Shown here: positions 34,428 through 43,085 of the stretch, piece by piece | Layout: each line of letters starts with the position of its first letter | Numbering within the stretch: position 1 is the first letter of the stretch | Assembly: GCA_019084245.1 (NCBI GenBank) | Contig: JAHRFE010000018.1 | Location: 1 to 46,627 of the forward strand | DNA: 46,627 bases | From: Hoeflea sp. | Lineage (GTDB): Bacteria > Pseudomonadota > Alphaproteobacteria > Rhizobiales > Rhizobiaceae | Reading direction: 5' to 3' | The notes under the pieces: model-generated | What the model saw: the letters and a program-made list of their open reading frames with translations, nothing else | The model's database searches: none | What the model was told of the DNA's origin: nothing | Made by a program: the position numbers and the translations under genes

Positions 34428-35579
34428 TCAGGTCCTGACTTCCACTGCGGTCTGCAAGGGATAGGCCCCGTAAAAGCCGCGCCAGTGGGCAACCGCGAAG
34501 CCAAGCACGATCACGGCCCAGCCCTGATGGGCAAGCGCCCAGCCAACGGGGACCTGGGTCAGGATCGTAACAATCCCGATCAGCGCCTGAATGGTGACAA
34601 GCGCAAACAGAATAATGGCGCGGCGGCAATGGGTGCTGCCCGCGCCGTGCTGGATCGAGGCCGCCATGTGCCACAGCGCCACCACGAAGATCAGATAGCC
34701 GCCAATACGGTGGACGAACTGCACGGTGAGTTCGTTTTCGAAGAGATTCCGCCAGGCAGGCATCAGTTCCAGCAATCCCGATGGAACCAGAGCGCCGTTC
34801 ATCAGCGGCCAGGTGCTTGAGGCCAGTCCGGCATTGAGCCCGGCGACGAGGCCACCCAGATAGATCTGCACCAGCACCAGCACCGTGAGAACCCCTGCCC
34901 CGCGCTTGAGCCCCGGGCTTGGGACCGGATCGGCGGAATGCGGCGCGAGCCCGCGCATCACCCAGACAATCGCGGCAAAGATCACACAGGCAAGTGTCAG
35001 GTGCGCGGCGAGCCGGTACTGGCTCACATCGACACGGTCGACAAGGCCGGACGCCACCATCCACCAGCCGAGCGCGCCCTGCAGCCCGCCCAGCACCAGA
35101 AGCCCGAAGAGAGGCCAGCGCAGGCGTTTTTCGATGCGGCCGGTCGCCAGGAAAAACAGAAACGGCACGCCGAACAGGACGCCCACTCCGCGGGCCAGCA
35201 CCCGGTGCGCCCATTCCCACCAGTAGATCGTCTTGAACTCGTCGAGACTCATGCCCTTGTTGATCAATTGATATTGCGGGATCTGGCGGTAGAGCTCGAG
35301 TTCCTCCTGCCATTCTGCCTCGCTCAACGGCGGGATAACGCCGTGGATCGGCTTCCATTCGGTGATCGACAGACCGGAATCGGTAAGTCGCGTCGCACCG
35401 CCGACGATGATCAGGGCAAAGATGGCGAGAAGCACCACGGCAAGCCAGCTGCGCTGCGCCGTGCGATTGCGATGAACAGTCTGCACAGCCGCAATCACAG
35501 AGCCCATGTCCGAAGACGCCTTGCCTTCGGCTTCGATGGTCTGATCAGGGGAGCGCGTCAGGGATGAGCTGGCAGTCAT
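34428..35579 (-). CDS. ctaA: Heme A synthase (CtaA/COX15 type)
   Basis: An inner-membrane enzyme that converts heme O to heme A for aa3-type cytochrome oxidase. About 383 residues and eight transmembrane segments. Heme-ligand His appear in WWEWAHRVLAR, AAHLTLACVIF, QFVHRIGGYLIF and ALAHQGWAVIVL. The conserved VGGATRLTDSGLSITEWKP follows TM1. ATG 35579 has AGGAAG nine bases upstream and is preferred to 35621. An N-terminal cytoplasmic extension of about 40 residues is present, typical for Rhizobiales. The sequence implies an aerobic respiratory chain with heme A. Confidence 0.95.
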   Translation of the reverse strand: MTASSSLTRSPDQTIEAEGKASSDMGSVIAAVQTVHRNRTAQRSWLAVVLLAIFALIIVGGATRLTDSGLSITEWKPIHGVIPPLSEAEWQEELELYRQIPQYQLINKGMSLDEFKTIYWWEWAHRVLARGVGVLFGVPFLFFLATGRIEKRLRWPLFGLLVLGGLQGALGWWMVASGLVDRVDVSQYRLAAHLTLACVIFAAIVWVMRGLAPHSADPVPSPGLKRGAGVLTVLVLVQIYLGGLVAGLNAGLASSTWPLMNGALVPSGLLELMPAWRNLFENELTVQFVHRIGGYLIFVVALWHMAASIQHGAGSTHCRRAIILFALVTIQALIGIVTILTQVPVGWALAHQGWAVIVLGFAVAHWRGFYGAYPLQTAVEVRT

Positions 35580-35750
35580 CGGCGGTTTCTTCCTTTGGAC
35601 TTCTGCGGACATGTGCACCACACCTCACTGCAAGGCAAGAGCTGTGGCTTTGCGGCATGCGGTCGCGGCGGCGGACGCAACTGCCGCCTGCCCTTGCGTT
35701 CGGCGGCAAAGCAGCTATTCAGGATCCGAACCTGAAAAGAAGATCCGATC

Positions 35751-35969
35751 ATGCCTGTCCGCCTGAGAAAATTCATCGGCACGTTCATCATCCTGGCTTT
35801 GGTGGTGCTCTATGCGCTTGTCGCGACAACAGTCGCGACCTATCAACTGGCCGAGTCCGCCTGGTATGTGCATCTGCTCTATTTTCTGTTCACCGGACTG
35901 CTCTGGGTGGTGCCGGCCATGTTCGTCATCCGGTGGATGGAAGGCCCAGCCAAGAAAAAGCCCTTGTAA
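35751..35969 (+). CDS. DUF2842 family membrane protein
   Basis: A 72-residue protein with two transmembrane segments (about 9-30 and 41-62). It begins MPVRLRKFIGTFIILALVV and has WYVHLLYFLFTGLLWVVPAM in the second half, ending in a basic tail KKKPL. This is the DUF2842 pattern, found beside ctaA in many alphaproteobacteria. Function unknown; an accessory role near the oxidase is a guess. AGAAG precedes the ATG. Confidence 0.85.
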   Translation: MPVRLRKFIGTFIILALVVLYALVATTVATYQLAESAWYVHLLYFLFTGLLWVVPAMFVIRWMEGPAKKKPL

Positions 35970-36124
35970 AAGCCAGCTTCCGGCGATGCCTTCCAACCCT
36001 CTATTCACGCTGCATTAACCGCGTGATTGGCTTTTTGTCGCCAAAGCGGCGGATTTACCTTGATATTGACAGACCCACGTCATGCTGCCCGCCACAGACA
36101 TGAAATCCCGCGGGCATCGATACC

Positions 36125-37354
36125 ATGGCGAACACGCACGACATCACAGTTCCGATCGTACGGCCCACCGCTTCAAGACGCCCAAGTCCGATATCAATCC
36201 GATTGACGGCGCATTCGACCCCGGATCTGAAGGCTGTCAAGGCGCTGTGGCAGCGGCTTGAAGCCGAGCCTGCGATGTCGTTTCATCAAAGCCGCGCCTG
36301 GGTCGATTCATGGACGAAGGGAACGAGCACGCCGCTCGCCGTCGTCACGCTCGAGCAGGATGGCGTTGCCTACGCGCTGCTGCCGCTCGAAATCAAACGC
36401 ATCGGCGGCTTGAGGATCGCTCAATTTGCCGGAACCGCATTTTCCAACGAGAACACCGGATTGATCGATCTTGGCGTGCTGGAGGGCGTTGCCGCGGCCT
36501 CACCCGCAGACCTTGCCGCAGCCCTGTCGCAGGCGGGCCTCGATGCCGACATCGTGCTTTTCGACAAGATGACGCCGGAAGCAGCCGCTCGGCCGCCATT
36601 TTCCGCCCTGCCACGCGTGTATCACCAGAATCCAAGCTTTCAGCTGCCGCTCGGCACCGATTTCAATGCGGTACTGGCGCAGGTCAATGGCAAGCGCCGC
36701 CGCAAGAAATTCCGGGTCTCAGAACGCCGGCTTGAAGCCATCGGCGGCTATCGGCACATCACCGGCGAGGATGACGCGCAAGCGCTGCGCCTGCTCGACA
36801 TCTTCCTGGCGCAAAAGCCGGCCCGGCTTGCGTCCCAGGGCCTTCCGAATGTATTTGCCGGTCGCGAGATCCGCGCCTTTCTGGCCGAACTCGCCACGAC
36901 ACGGAATGCTGCAGGCTGCCCGGCGCTTGAGCTTCACGGCATCGAGCTGACCGGCGGCGACCATGCGGGAGCGATCATCGCGGTCGCCGCACTCACCATC
37001 AAGGACCGGCACGTCACCTGCCAGTTCGGCTCCATCGATGAAAACATCGCCGGAGATGCGAGCGCCGGGGAATTGCTGTTTTACCGGATGATCGAACGGG
37101 CATCGGCCGCTGGCCACGAAGTCTTCGATTTCGGTGTCGGCGACCAGCCCTACAAGCGCTCGTGGTGCCCGCAGCGCACCGAACTGGTCGATTGCTATGC
37201 GCCCCTCAATCTCAAGGGACGGCTTGCCGCGCCGCTGATTTCCGGCATGATCCGCCTGAAGCGGGCCATCAAGACCTCACCGACGCTGCACAGGAGCGTG
37301 GCCTGGCTGCGCGGGTTGATGGTGCGCAAACCCGTGGCGCCTGAGCGCGACTGA
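36125..37354 (+). CDS. GNAT-like (BioF2/CelD-type) acetyltransferase of the polysaccharide locus
   Basis: A 409-residue cytoplasmic protein with two GNAT-like halves. The C-terminal half (about 170-350) matches the Acetyltransf_6/BioF2 family: KRRRKKFRVSERRLEAIGG, then GDHAGAIIAVAAL, and the ending GHEVFDFGVGDQPYKRSW, which is highly characteristic. Members occur in cellulose (CelD), UPP and holdfast-like loci, where they are thought to acylate sugars. The first gene of the 36.1-44.4 kb locus by position, but transcribed towards exoP, with which it converges (33 bp between stops). A TTAACC motif lies at 36015-36020 upstream. Confidence 0.82.
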   Translation: MANTHDITVPIVRPTASRRPSPISIRLTAHSTPDLKAVKALWQRLEAEPAMSFHQSRAWVDSWTKGTSTPLAVVTLEQDGVAYALLPLEIKRIGGLRIAQFAGTAFSNENTGLIDLGVLEGVAAASPADLAAALSQAGLDADIVLFDKMTPEAAARPPFSALPRVYHQNPSFQLPLGTDFNAVLAQVNGKRRRKKFRVSERRLEAIGGYRHITGEDDAQALRLLDIFLAQKPARLASQGLPNVFAGREIRAFLAELATTRNAAGCPALELHGIELTGGDHAGAIIAVAALTIKDRHVTCQFGSIDENIAGDASAGELLFYRMIERASAAGHEVFDFGVGDQPYKRSWCPQRTELVDCYAPLNLKGRLAAPLISGMIRLKRAIKTSPTLHRSVAWLRGLMVRKPVAPERD

Positions 37355-37387
37355 TGGCGTCAATCGATCGTGTTGACGCGCCATCTG

Positions 37388-39487
37388 TTAGGCTGCGGAA
37401 CTGCGTTGTCCAAACGGGCTCGACGGCTGGCCGGGGGTCATCAGCAATACGTTCTCAAACCCCTGCGCGTTGAATTCCGCGAGGAATCCTGCCACTTCGG
37501 CCTCACCCGACCGCAGGATCGACAGCACGATCTCGCCTCCGTCAGCGCGGGCGATGCGGGCAACAGAGGCAGCGTCGGCCGCCCCGCATTCAACGATCAC
37601 CAGATCATAGGCCTCGGTCAGCGCGTCAATGACCATTGGCAGACGGTCGATGGCGCGCATGGCGCGGCGTGCATTGGCATTGCCGCGCGGAATGATATGG
37701 GCCGATGACAGCCGATCAGGGTGGATCGAATCCGCGATGGCGATGTCGCCGCACATCAGGTCGGTCAGACCTGGCAATCGCCTGGATTCCGCCATCAGTT
37801 CGGTCGGACAGGCCGACCCGGTGAGATCGATCAGCAAGGTCTGAAAACCGTCGCCGGCCACGGTGCGCGCCAGCATGACCGCTGCCGCCGACCCTTCGTC
37901 GCCCTCCGGCGAGATGCAGACCGCCACCGGCGTTCCATCGGTGACGAGTTGTTCGGCGACCGCTTCAACGCTGAAATCATCGGCGTCATTGGCAATGGCC
38001 GGCATCGCTGCCACCACTTCGGGGGCGATGGCCGGGGTTGCCGCAACAGTTTCGGGCTGTTCGGCGGATGGTTCGCGGATCAACCCGGATGACGGCCGCA
38101 GAGCCCGCCCGGAGAACAGTTCCCCCAGCATCACGCCGATCGACGCCAACAGGAAGGTCGCCAGCGCCGAAACAACGATGATCGGAATAGTTTTCGGGTA
38201 AAACGATTCGGACGCGGGGACGGCACGGGAAATCACCCGAGCATCAGCGGGCAGCGCCTTGGGTTCGGAGCGCGATGCGGCTTCGCGGTAGCGGCCCAGA
38301 TAGGTCTCCAGAAGATCGCGCTGGGCGGCGGCTTCGCGTTCCAGCGAGCGCAGTTCGACCGCTTCCTCGCCTTCGCGGCCCGACCCGACCTTGAGTGCAT
38401 TGAGCTGGGCTGTGAGTTCCTGTTCCCGAAGTCCCGCAACCCGAGCATTGCTTTCGAGGCTCGACAGCACCTTGCGGATTTCGCCGCGGATCTGGATTTC
38501 AACATCGCTCAATTGCGCCCGCAGGCCCTTCATGCGCGGGTGCGCCTCAAGCAGGGTCGTCGACAGATCGGCGATCTGGGCGCGGATATTGCCTTCGCTT
38601 TCGCGCAGGCGCTGAACCACCGGCGAACTCAACACATCCGAGACCGCATCAACGGCCTGCCCGTTCTCGAGCGCGTTGCGCACCGACTGGGCGCGGGCTT
38701 CCGCATCGGCGCGTTCGGCGCGCACGCGGCTCAGTTCCGTCGAAATATCGGACAATTGCTTGGCGGCGATCGTATCCTGCTGATTGACCAGCAGCAAACC
38801 CGATTGAGAGCGGTACTCCGCAACCTTTGCTTCCGATTCACGGACCTTCTCACGCAGCCTGGCGATTTCAGGTTCAAGCCAGGCGCTGGCATCGGTGTTG
38901 GTCTCCCGTTTCGCCCCTGACTGGAAGGCAAGATAGGCATTGACCAGCGCATTGGGCACCGCGGCGGCAAGGCTTGCGTCTTCGGACGAAAATTCGATGC
39001 CGATGACCCGCGATCCGGGCACGGCGTAGACTTCGAGCTTGCTGTAGAACTCCTTGAGCACGCGCTCCTCGGCGGGCACCTCCAACGGGTTCTTCTTGAG
39101 GCCGAGCATCACCAGCACATCGCCAATGGCGGAGGGATTGGCGGCCGGGTCAAACTCGCCGCGCGACGAAAGGTCGAGCTCGCGGGCTACCTGTTTGATC
39201 AGATCCGTCGACCGGAGGATTTCCACCTGGCTGGTCACCGCGCGTTCATCAAGCACGGAACCATCCGTTTGTGACGTCTGGTCGCTCGAATAGACCGGCT
39301 CCCGGGTTTCGATCAGCAGCCGGGTTTCCGACTTGTAGAGGGGGTTGATGAGACCTGTCACAACGAAGGCCAGACCCGCCGCTGCGGCGGTCAGACCTGC
39401 GACGAGCGCTTTCTTCTCCCACACTGCTGTGAGCAGGCGGCCGAGATCAATATCCACATCCGGTTGCGGCATCGGTGAGACAGACAT
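37388..39487 (-). CDS. ExoP-like polysaccharide co-polymerase with a degenerate kinase domain
   Basis: A 699-residue inner-membrane protein. An N-terminal Wzz domain with TM1 at about residues 29-48 is followed by a long periplasmic coiled coil (about 180-400, ISTELSRVRAERADAEARAQ) and TM2 near 430-455 (IPIIVVSALATFLLASIGVM). A C-terminal cytoplasmic domain resembles BY-kinases, but its Walker A is replaced by SPEGDEGSAAAVML, which lacks the lysine of GxxxxGK[ST], and Walker A-prime is LLIDLTG without the usual acidic pair. There is no tyrosine cluster at the end. Catalysis is therefore doubtful; a chain-length scaffold is more likely. ATG 39487 (GGAG upstream) replaces a longer start. Divergent from the Wza-like gene. 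Confidence 0.88.
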   Translation of the reverse strand: MSVSPMPQPDVDIDLGRLLTAVWEKKALVAGLTAAAAGLAFVVTGLINPLYKSETRLLIETREPVYSSDQTSQTDGSVLDERAVTSQVEILRSTDLIKQVARELDLSSRGEFDPAANPSAIGDVLVMLGLKKNPLEVPAEERVLKEFYSKLEVYAVPGSRVIGIEFSSEDASLAAAVPNALVNAYLAFQSGAKRETNTDASAWLEPEIARLREKVRESEAKVAEYRSQSGLLLVNQQDTIAAKQLSDISTELSRVRAERADAEARAQSVRNALENGQAVDAVSDVLSSPVVQRLRESEGNIRAQIADLSTTLLEAHPRMKGLRAQLSDVEIQIRGEIRKVLSSLESNARVAGLREQELTAQLNALKVGSGREGEEAVELRSLEREAAAQRDLLETYLGRYREAASRSEPKALPADARVISRAVPASESFYPKTIPIIVVSALATFLLASIGVMLGELFSGRALRPSSGLIREPSAEQPETVAATPAIAPEVVAAMPAIANDADDFSVEAVAEQLVTDGTPVAVCISPEGDEGSAAAVMLARTVAGDGFQTLLIDLTGSACPTELMAESRRLPGLTDLMCGDIAIADSIHPDRLSSAHIIPRGNANARRAMRAIDRLPMVIDALTEAYDLVIVECGAADAASVARIARADGGEIVLSILRSGEAEVAGFLAEFNAQGFENVLLMTPGQPSSPFGQRSSAA

Positions 39488-39711
39488 GCGCGGGTTACTC
39501 CATACTTGCACTCGCATGGAAGAGTAAACGAACATGGTAACGCAAGGGTTAAGGCCCCGGTGACACATCCTTTACCTTTTGACATCCCTGCCCCGAACAA
39601 TCTCATTCAAGCTCCGCACAGAATAATTCTCAGGAGTTTTACCGCCCGTTAACCCTAATGGATCGATAACGGTCAGCGAATTTGCACGTTTCGCGTGGAG
39701 CAGGAAAAAGC
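39488..39711. promoter_or_regulatory. Divergent region between exoP-like and wza-like genes
   Basis: A 224-bp gap with no gene. It holds two TTAACC motifs, one on each strand (GGTTAA at 39547-39552 and TTAACC at 39649-39654), and an 11-base palindrome AGAATAATTCT at 39620-39630. These are candidates for regulator binding, but no regulator can be named. Confidence 0.4.
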
Positions 39712-40287
39712 ATGACACCCGCCAAGTCCAAAGCGTCACTTCTGCTGGCGGCCGCCATGACCTCGGTCATGCTGGCGGGCTGTTCGGGATATCATCCGGC
39801 GCCCAAGGCATTTCATGAAGCCGTGATGCAGCCCTACAGGGTTGATGCCGGTGACAGACTTCGCATCACCGTTTTCGAACAGACCGGACTGACCGGAACC
39901 TACGCGATCGACCAGGCAGGCTATATCGCCTTCCCGCTGATTGGCGCCGTGGCGGCGCGCGGACGCACCCTGCAGGAACTGGAAGGCAGTATTGCCGCAA
40001 GCCTCAGACAGGGCTATCTGCGTGATCCGGACGTGTCGATTGAAATTGACCGGTACCGCTCGTTCTTCATCATGGGTGAAGTCGGCCAGGCCGGGCAATA
40101 CTCCTACGTTGCGGGCATGACCGTACAAAAGGCCATCGCCATTGCCGGCGGATATTCGCCAAGGGCGCATCAGCGCGATGTCGACATCACCCGCACGATC
40201 AACGGCGAGATCCTGACAGGCAGGGTCCGGATCACCGATCCGATCCTTGCGGGCGACACGATCTATGTCCGCGAGCGGCTGTTCTAA
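39712..40287 (+). CDS. Polysaccharide export lipoprotein (Wza/ExoF-like)
   Basis: A 191-residue outer-membrane-linked export protein. The signal peptide ends in lipobox LAGC with C24, so it is a lipoprotein. The Poly_export domain has YRVDAGDRLRITVFEQTGLTGTY and IDQAGYIAFPLIGAV; an SLBB-like segment follows (SFFIMGEVGQAGQYSYVAGMTVQKAIAIAGG). It is shorter than E. coli Wza (about 380) and lacks the C-terminal amphipathic helix, as is usual for rhizobial members, so another protein must form the outer-membrane pore. ATG 39712 has GGAGCAGGA upstream. GT4 starts four bases after its stop. Confidence 0.92.
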   Translation: MTPAKSKASLLLAAAMTSVMLAGCSGYHPAPKAFHEAVMQPYRVDAGDRLRITVFEQTGLTGTYAIDQAGYIAFPLIGAVAARGRTLQELEGSIAASLRQGYLRDPDVSIEIDRYRSFFIMGEVGQAGQYSYVAGMTVQKAIAIAGGYSPRAHQRDVDITRTINGEILTGRVRITDPILAGDTIYVRERLF

Positions 40288-40291
40288 CCTC

Positions 40292-41473
40292 ATGGCTAAA
40301 TCACCCCCCCTGCGGATCATTCATTGTTTCCGGTCGCCGGTCGGCGGGATTTTCCGCCATGTCCGGGATCTGGCGGAAGAACACGCCAAGGCGGGCCACC
40401 AGGTCGGAATCCTGTGCGATTCCACAACCGGCGGCGCCTATGAGGACGCCCTGTTCGACAGCATCACGCCGCATCTGGCGCTGGGGCTCACGCGGCTGCC
40501 CATGCAGCGGTCGCTGGGTCCTGCCGATATCACTACAGCGATCAGAACCTTTCGCGAAATCAAGAGTTTGCAGCCGGATGTCTTGCACGGACACGGCGCC
40601 AAGGGTGGCGCTTTCGTGCGGCTTGTCGGCTCACAGTTACGGGTATCCCGGTCTTGCGTTGCCCGTTTATATTCACCCCATGGCGGAAGCCTGCACTACG
40701 ATGAGAGGACCCTGCGCGGTCAGGCCTATTTCGCCATCGAGCGTCTGCTCGAGCGCTGGACCGACAATCTCGTGTTTGTCTCCGATTACGAGCGACGGGC
40801 CTATACGGACAAGATCGGCGAACCGCGCGCACCCTGGCGGCTGATCCACAATGGTCTGCGCGATCATGAATTCGAGCCGGTCGGCACCGCGCCCGATGCC
40901 GTCGATTTTCTCTATATCGGCATGATGCGCGATCTCAAGGGACCAGACGTGTTCATCGAGGCACTGCGCCGGGCCGAACAACTGGCCGGGCGGCCGCTGC
41001 ACTCCGTCATGGTCGGCGATGGAGATGACAAGCCGCGCTATCAGGCGCGCCTCGATGCGCTCGGCATGGGCGGCAGGGTCGCCATGCACGACGCCATGCC
41101 CGCACGGCAGGCCTTCGCGATGGCCCACACAGTGGTGATCCCGTCGCGCGCGGAATCGATGCCCTACATCGTCCTGGAAGCGGTGGCAGCGGGCAAGCCG
41201 GTGATCTCGACACGGGTCGGCGGCATTCCCGAGATCCTTGGATCGGACTTTACCGGTTTTGTCCCGCCTGGAGATTCCGAAGCGCTGGCCGAAGCCATGT
41301 CCAAGGATATCCTTGAGCCGAACTGGCTGCGTGCCGCGATGCCCGACATGGATGCTTTCCGCAGCCATTTTTCTGCCCGAACCATGGCCGAGCGCATGGC
41401 GTCGCTCTACCAGGACTGCCTCGCCCGCAAGATGCGGGACACTTCGCCCCGCACGGTGTCAAGCCTTTCTTAG
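40292..41473 (+). CDS. Glycosyltransferase family 4
   Basis: A 393-residue GT-B glycosyltransferase. N-terminal FRSPVGGIFRHVRDLA holds the glycine loop. The C-terminal domain has FLYIGMMRDLKGPDVFIEAL, VGDGDDKPRY and the EX7E motif in SRAESMPYIVLEAVAAGKPV. It probably adds one sugar to a lipid-linked repeat unit on the cytoplasmic side. Donor and acceptor cannot be told. ATG 40292 is four bases after the wza-like stop; readings upstream (40247) lie inside the preceding gene. The following gene starts 47 bp later and its ribosome site is in a hairpin that this gene's terminating ribosome could open. Confidence 0.9.
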   Translation: MAKSPPLRIIHCFRSPVGGIFRHVRDLAEEHAKAGHQVGILCDSTTGGAYEDALFDSITPHLALGLTRLPMQRSLGPADITTAIRTFREIKSLQPDVLHGHGAKGGAFVRLVGSQLRVSRSCVARLYSPHGGSLHYDERTLRGQAYFAIERLLERWTDNLVFVSDYERRAYTDKIGEPRAPWRLIHNGLRDHEFEPVGTAPDAVDFLYIGMMRDLKGPDVFIEALRRAEQLAGRPLHSVMVGDGDDKPRYQARLDALGMGGRVAMHDAMPARQAFAMAHTVVIPSRAESMPYIVLEAVAAGKPVISTRVGGIPEILGSDFTGFVPPGDSEALAEAMSKDILEPNWLRAAMPDMDAFRSHFSARTMAERMASLYQDCLARKMRDTSPRTVSSLS

Positions 41474-41487
41474 GGTGCACGTGATAT

Positions 41488-41512
41488 CCCGGGAACAAGA
41501 GTTTCCGGGGAG
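41488..41512 (+). promoter_or_regulatory. Hairpin sequestering the ribosome site of the sugar-phosphate transferase gene
   Basis: CCCGGGAAC (41488-41496) pairs with GTTTCCGGG (41501-41509) around an AAGA loop, with one G-U pair. The 3' arm contains the first half of the GGGGAG (41507-41512) that serves the GTG start at 41520. The hairpin begins 15 bases after the GT4 stop, within reach of a terminating ribosome, which suggests translational coupling. Confidence 0.55.
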
Positions 41513-41519
41513 ATTTGCC

Positions 41520-43085
41520 GTGAACAAGATGGACCGCGACAGCGCATTCAATCCAAAGGCCATTCGCAAGGCCATGGCGGAGATTGACGTCAAACCAAGC
41601 CTCAAGGGCCAGGACGGGGAGACCGCCGTGGAGTTGAGCCGTCTGGCACACCAGACAGCCAACCGCCTGTCGGAGGAAAACCTGTCTCCAACAATGATCA
41701 TCGGCACGTTGCGGATCACCGAATTCGCCCTGCTGGCGCTCACCGGTTTCCTGGTCTACGCGCTCTATGTCGGCATGAGCTGGGAACTCACGGCGCTCTA
41801 CTACGGTCCGGCCATTCTCTCCGGATCGGCGCTGACGGTGTTGCTGATCCAGATTGCCGACGGCTATCAGGTTCCCGCTCTCAGAAGCGCGCTCAGAACC
41901 CTGCCCAAGGTGCTGACGGCCTGGGCCGTGGCCTTCGCGCTGATCGCGCTCGCGGCATTCTTCCTGCAATACGGCCTGGCGTTTTCGCGGGTATGGTTCG
42001 CCGCCTGGTTCGTCACAGGCGCGGTTTCCCTTGCGGTTGGCCGCAACATTGTCGCCTATGGCATTCGCCGCTGGGCGCGCAACGGTGTCATGGAACGCCG
42101 TGCAGTGATCGTCGGCGGCGGCGACATCGCCAAGGCGCTGATCCGCTCCATCGAGCAGGATCCCAACAACGATATCCGCATCTGCGGTATCTTCGATGAT
42201 CGCGACGAGCGCCGCTCGCCGGCGATGGTGGCCGGTTACCCCAAGCTCGGCAATGTCGATGCGCTGGTGAAATTCGCCCGCATGGCGCGGATCGACATGC
42301 TGATCATCGCCATGCCGCTGAATGCGGAATCGCGGGTTCTGCAACTCCTGAAAAAGCTCTGGATCCTGCCGCTGGACATCCGCCTTGCGGCGCATGCCAA
42401 CAAGCTCCGCTTCCGGCCGCGCGCCTATTCCTATGTCGGCGCGGTGCCGATGCTCGACATTTTCGACCGGCCGATCACTGACTGGGATTCCGTCGCCAAG
42501 CGGATCTTCGATGTCTTCTTTTCACTGCTGGCGATCGCGCTGCTGTGGCCGGTCATGATTGCCACCGCCATCGCCATCAAACTCGATTCCAAGGGGCCGG
42601 TCCTGTTCATGCAGAAGCGTCACGGCTTCAACAACGAGGTCATCGAGGTCTTCAAGTTCCGCTCGATGTACACCGACCAGTGCGACCCCGCCGCCCGCGT
42701 CGTCGTGACCAAGGGTGATCCGCGCGTGACCAAGGTCGGAAGGTTCATCCGCAAGACCTCGATCGACGAACTGCCGCAGTTCTTCAATGTGCTGCGCGGC
42801 GACCTGTCCCTGGTCGGCCCCCGCCCGCATGCGGTTGTCGCCGTGGCGCAGGACCGGCTTTTTGCGGAAGTCGTCGACGGCTATTTCGCCCGGCACCGGG
42901 TCAAGCCGGGCGTCACCGGCTGGGCGCAGATCAATGGCTGGCGCGGCGAGATCGACAATGACGAGAAGATCAAGCAGCGCACCGCCTGCGATCTCTACTA
43001 TATCGAGAACTGGTCGCTGCTGTTTGATCTCAAGATCCTGTTTCTCACGCCGATTCGGCTTTTGAATACGGAACATGCCTATTGA
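41520..43085 (+). CDS. Undecaprenyl-phosphate sugar phosphotransferase (WcaJ/ExoY family)
   Basis: A 521-residue membrane enzyme that loads the first sugar-phosphate (probably glucose-1-P) onto undecaprenyl phosphate. Four N-terminal transmembrane segments (about 60-180), a CoA-binding-like domain with VIVGGGDIAKALIRSIEQ, one more membrane segment (KRIFDVFFSLLAIALLWPVM), and the sugar-transferase core: EVFKFRSMY, TSIDELPQFFNVLRGDLSL, VGPRPH and VKPGVTGWAQING. The GTG start at 41520 is chosen because GGGGAG lies seven bases upstream; the ATG at 41529 is an alternative. It ends overlapping the next gene by four bases (TTGA). As the initiating enzyme, it is the anchor of the whole locus. Confidence 0.93.
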   Translation: MNKMDRDSAFNPKAIRKAMAEIDVKPSLKGQDGETAVELSRLAHQTANRLSEENLSPTMIIGTLRITEFALLALTGFLVYALYVGMSWELTALYYGPAILSGSALTVLLIQIADGYQVPALRSALRTLPKVLTAWAVAFALIALAAFFLQYGLAFSRVWFAAWFVTGAVSLAVGRNIVAYGIRRWARNGVMERRAVIVGGGDIAKALIRSIEQDPNNDIRICGIFDDRDERRSPAMVAGYPKLGNVDALVKFARMARIDMLIIAMPLNAESRVLQLLKKLWILPLDIRLAAHANKLRFRPRAYSYVGAVPMLDIFDRPITDWDSVAKRIFDVFFSLLAIALLWPVMIATAIAIKLDSKGPVLFMQKRHGFNNEVIEVFKFRSMYTDQCDPAARVVVTKGDPRVTKVGRFIRKTSIDELPQFFNVLRGDLSLVGPRPHAVVAVAQDRLFAEVVDGYFARHRVKPGVTGWAQINGWRGEIDNDEKIKQRTACDLYYIENWSLLFDLKILFLTPIRLLNTEHAY

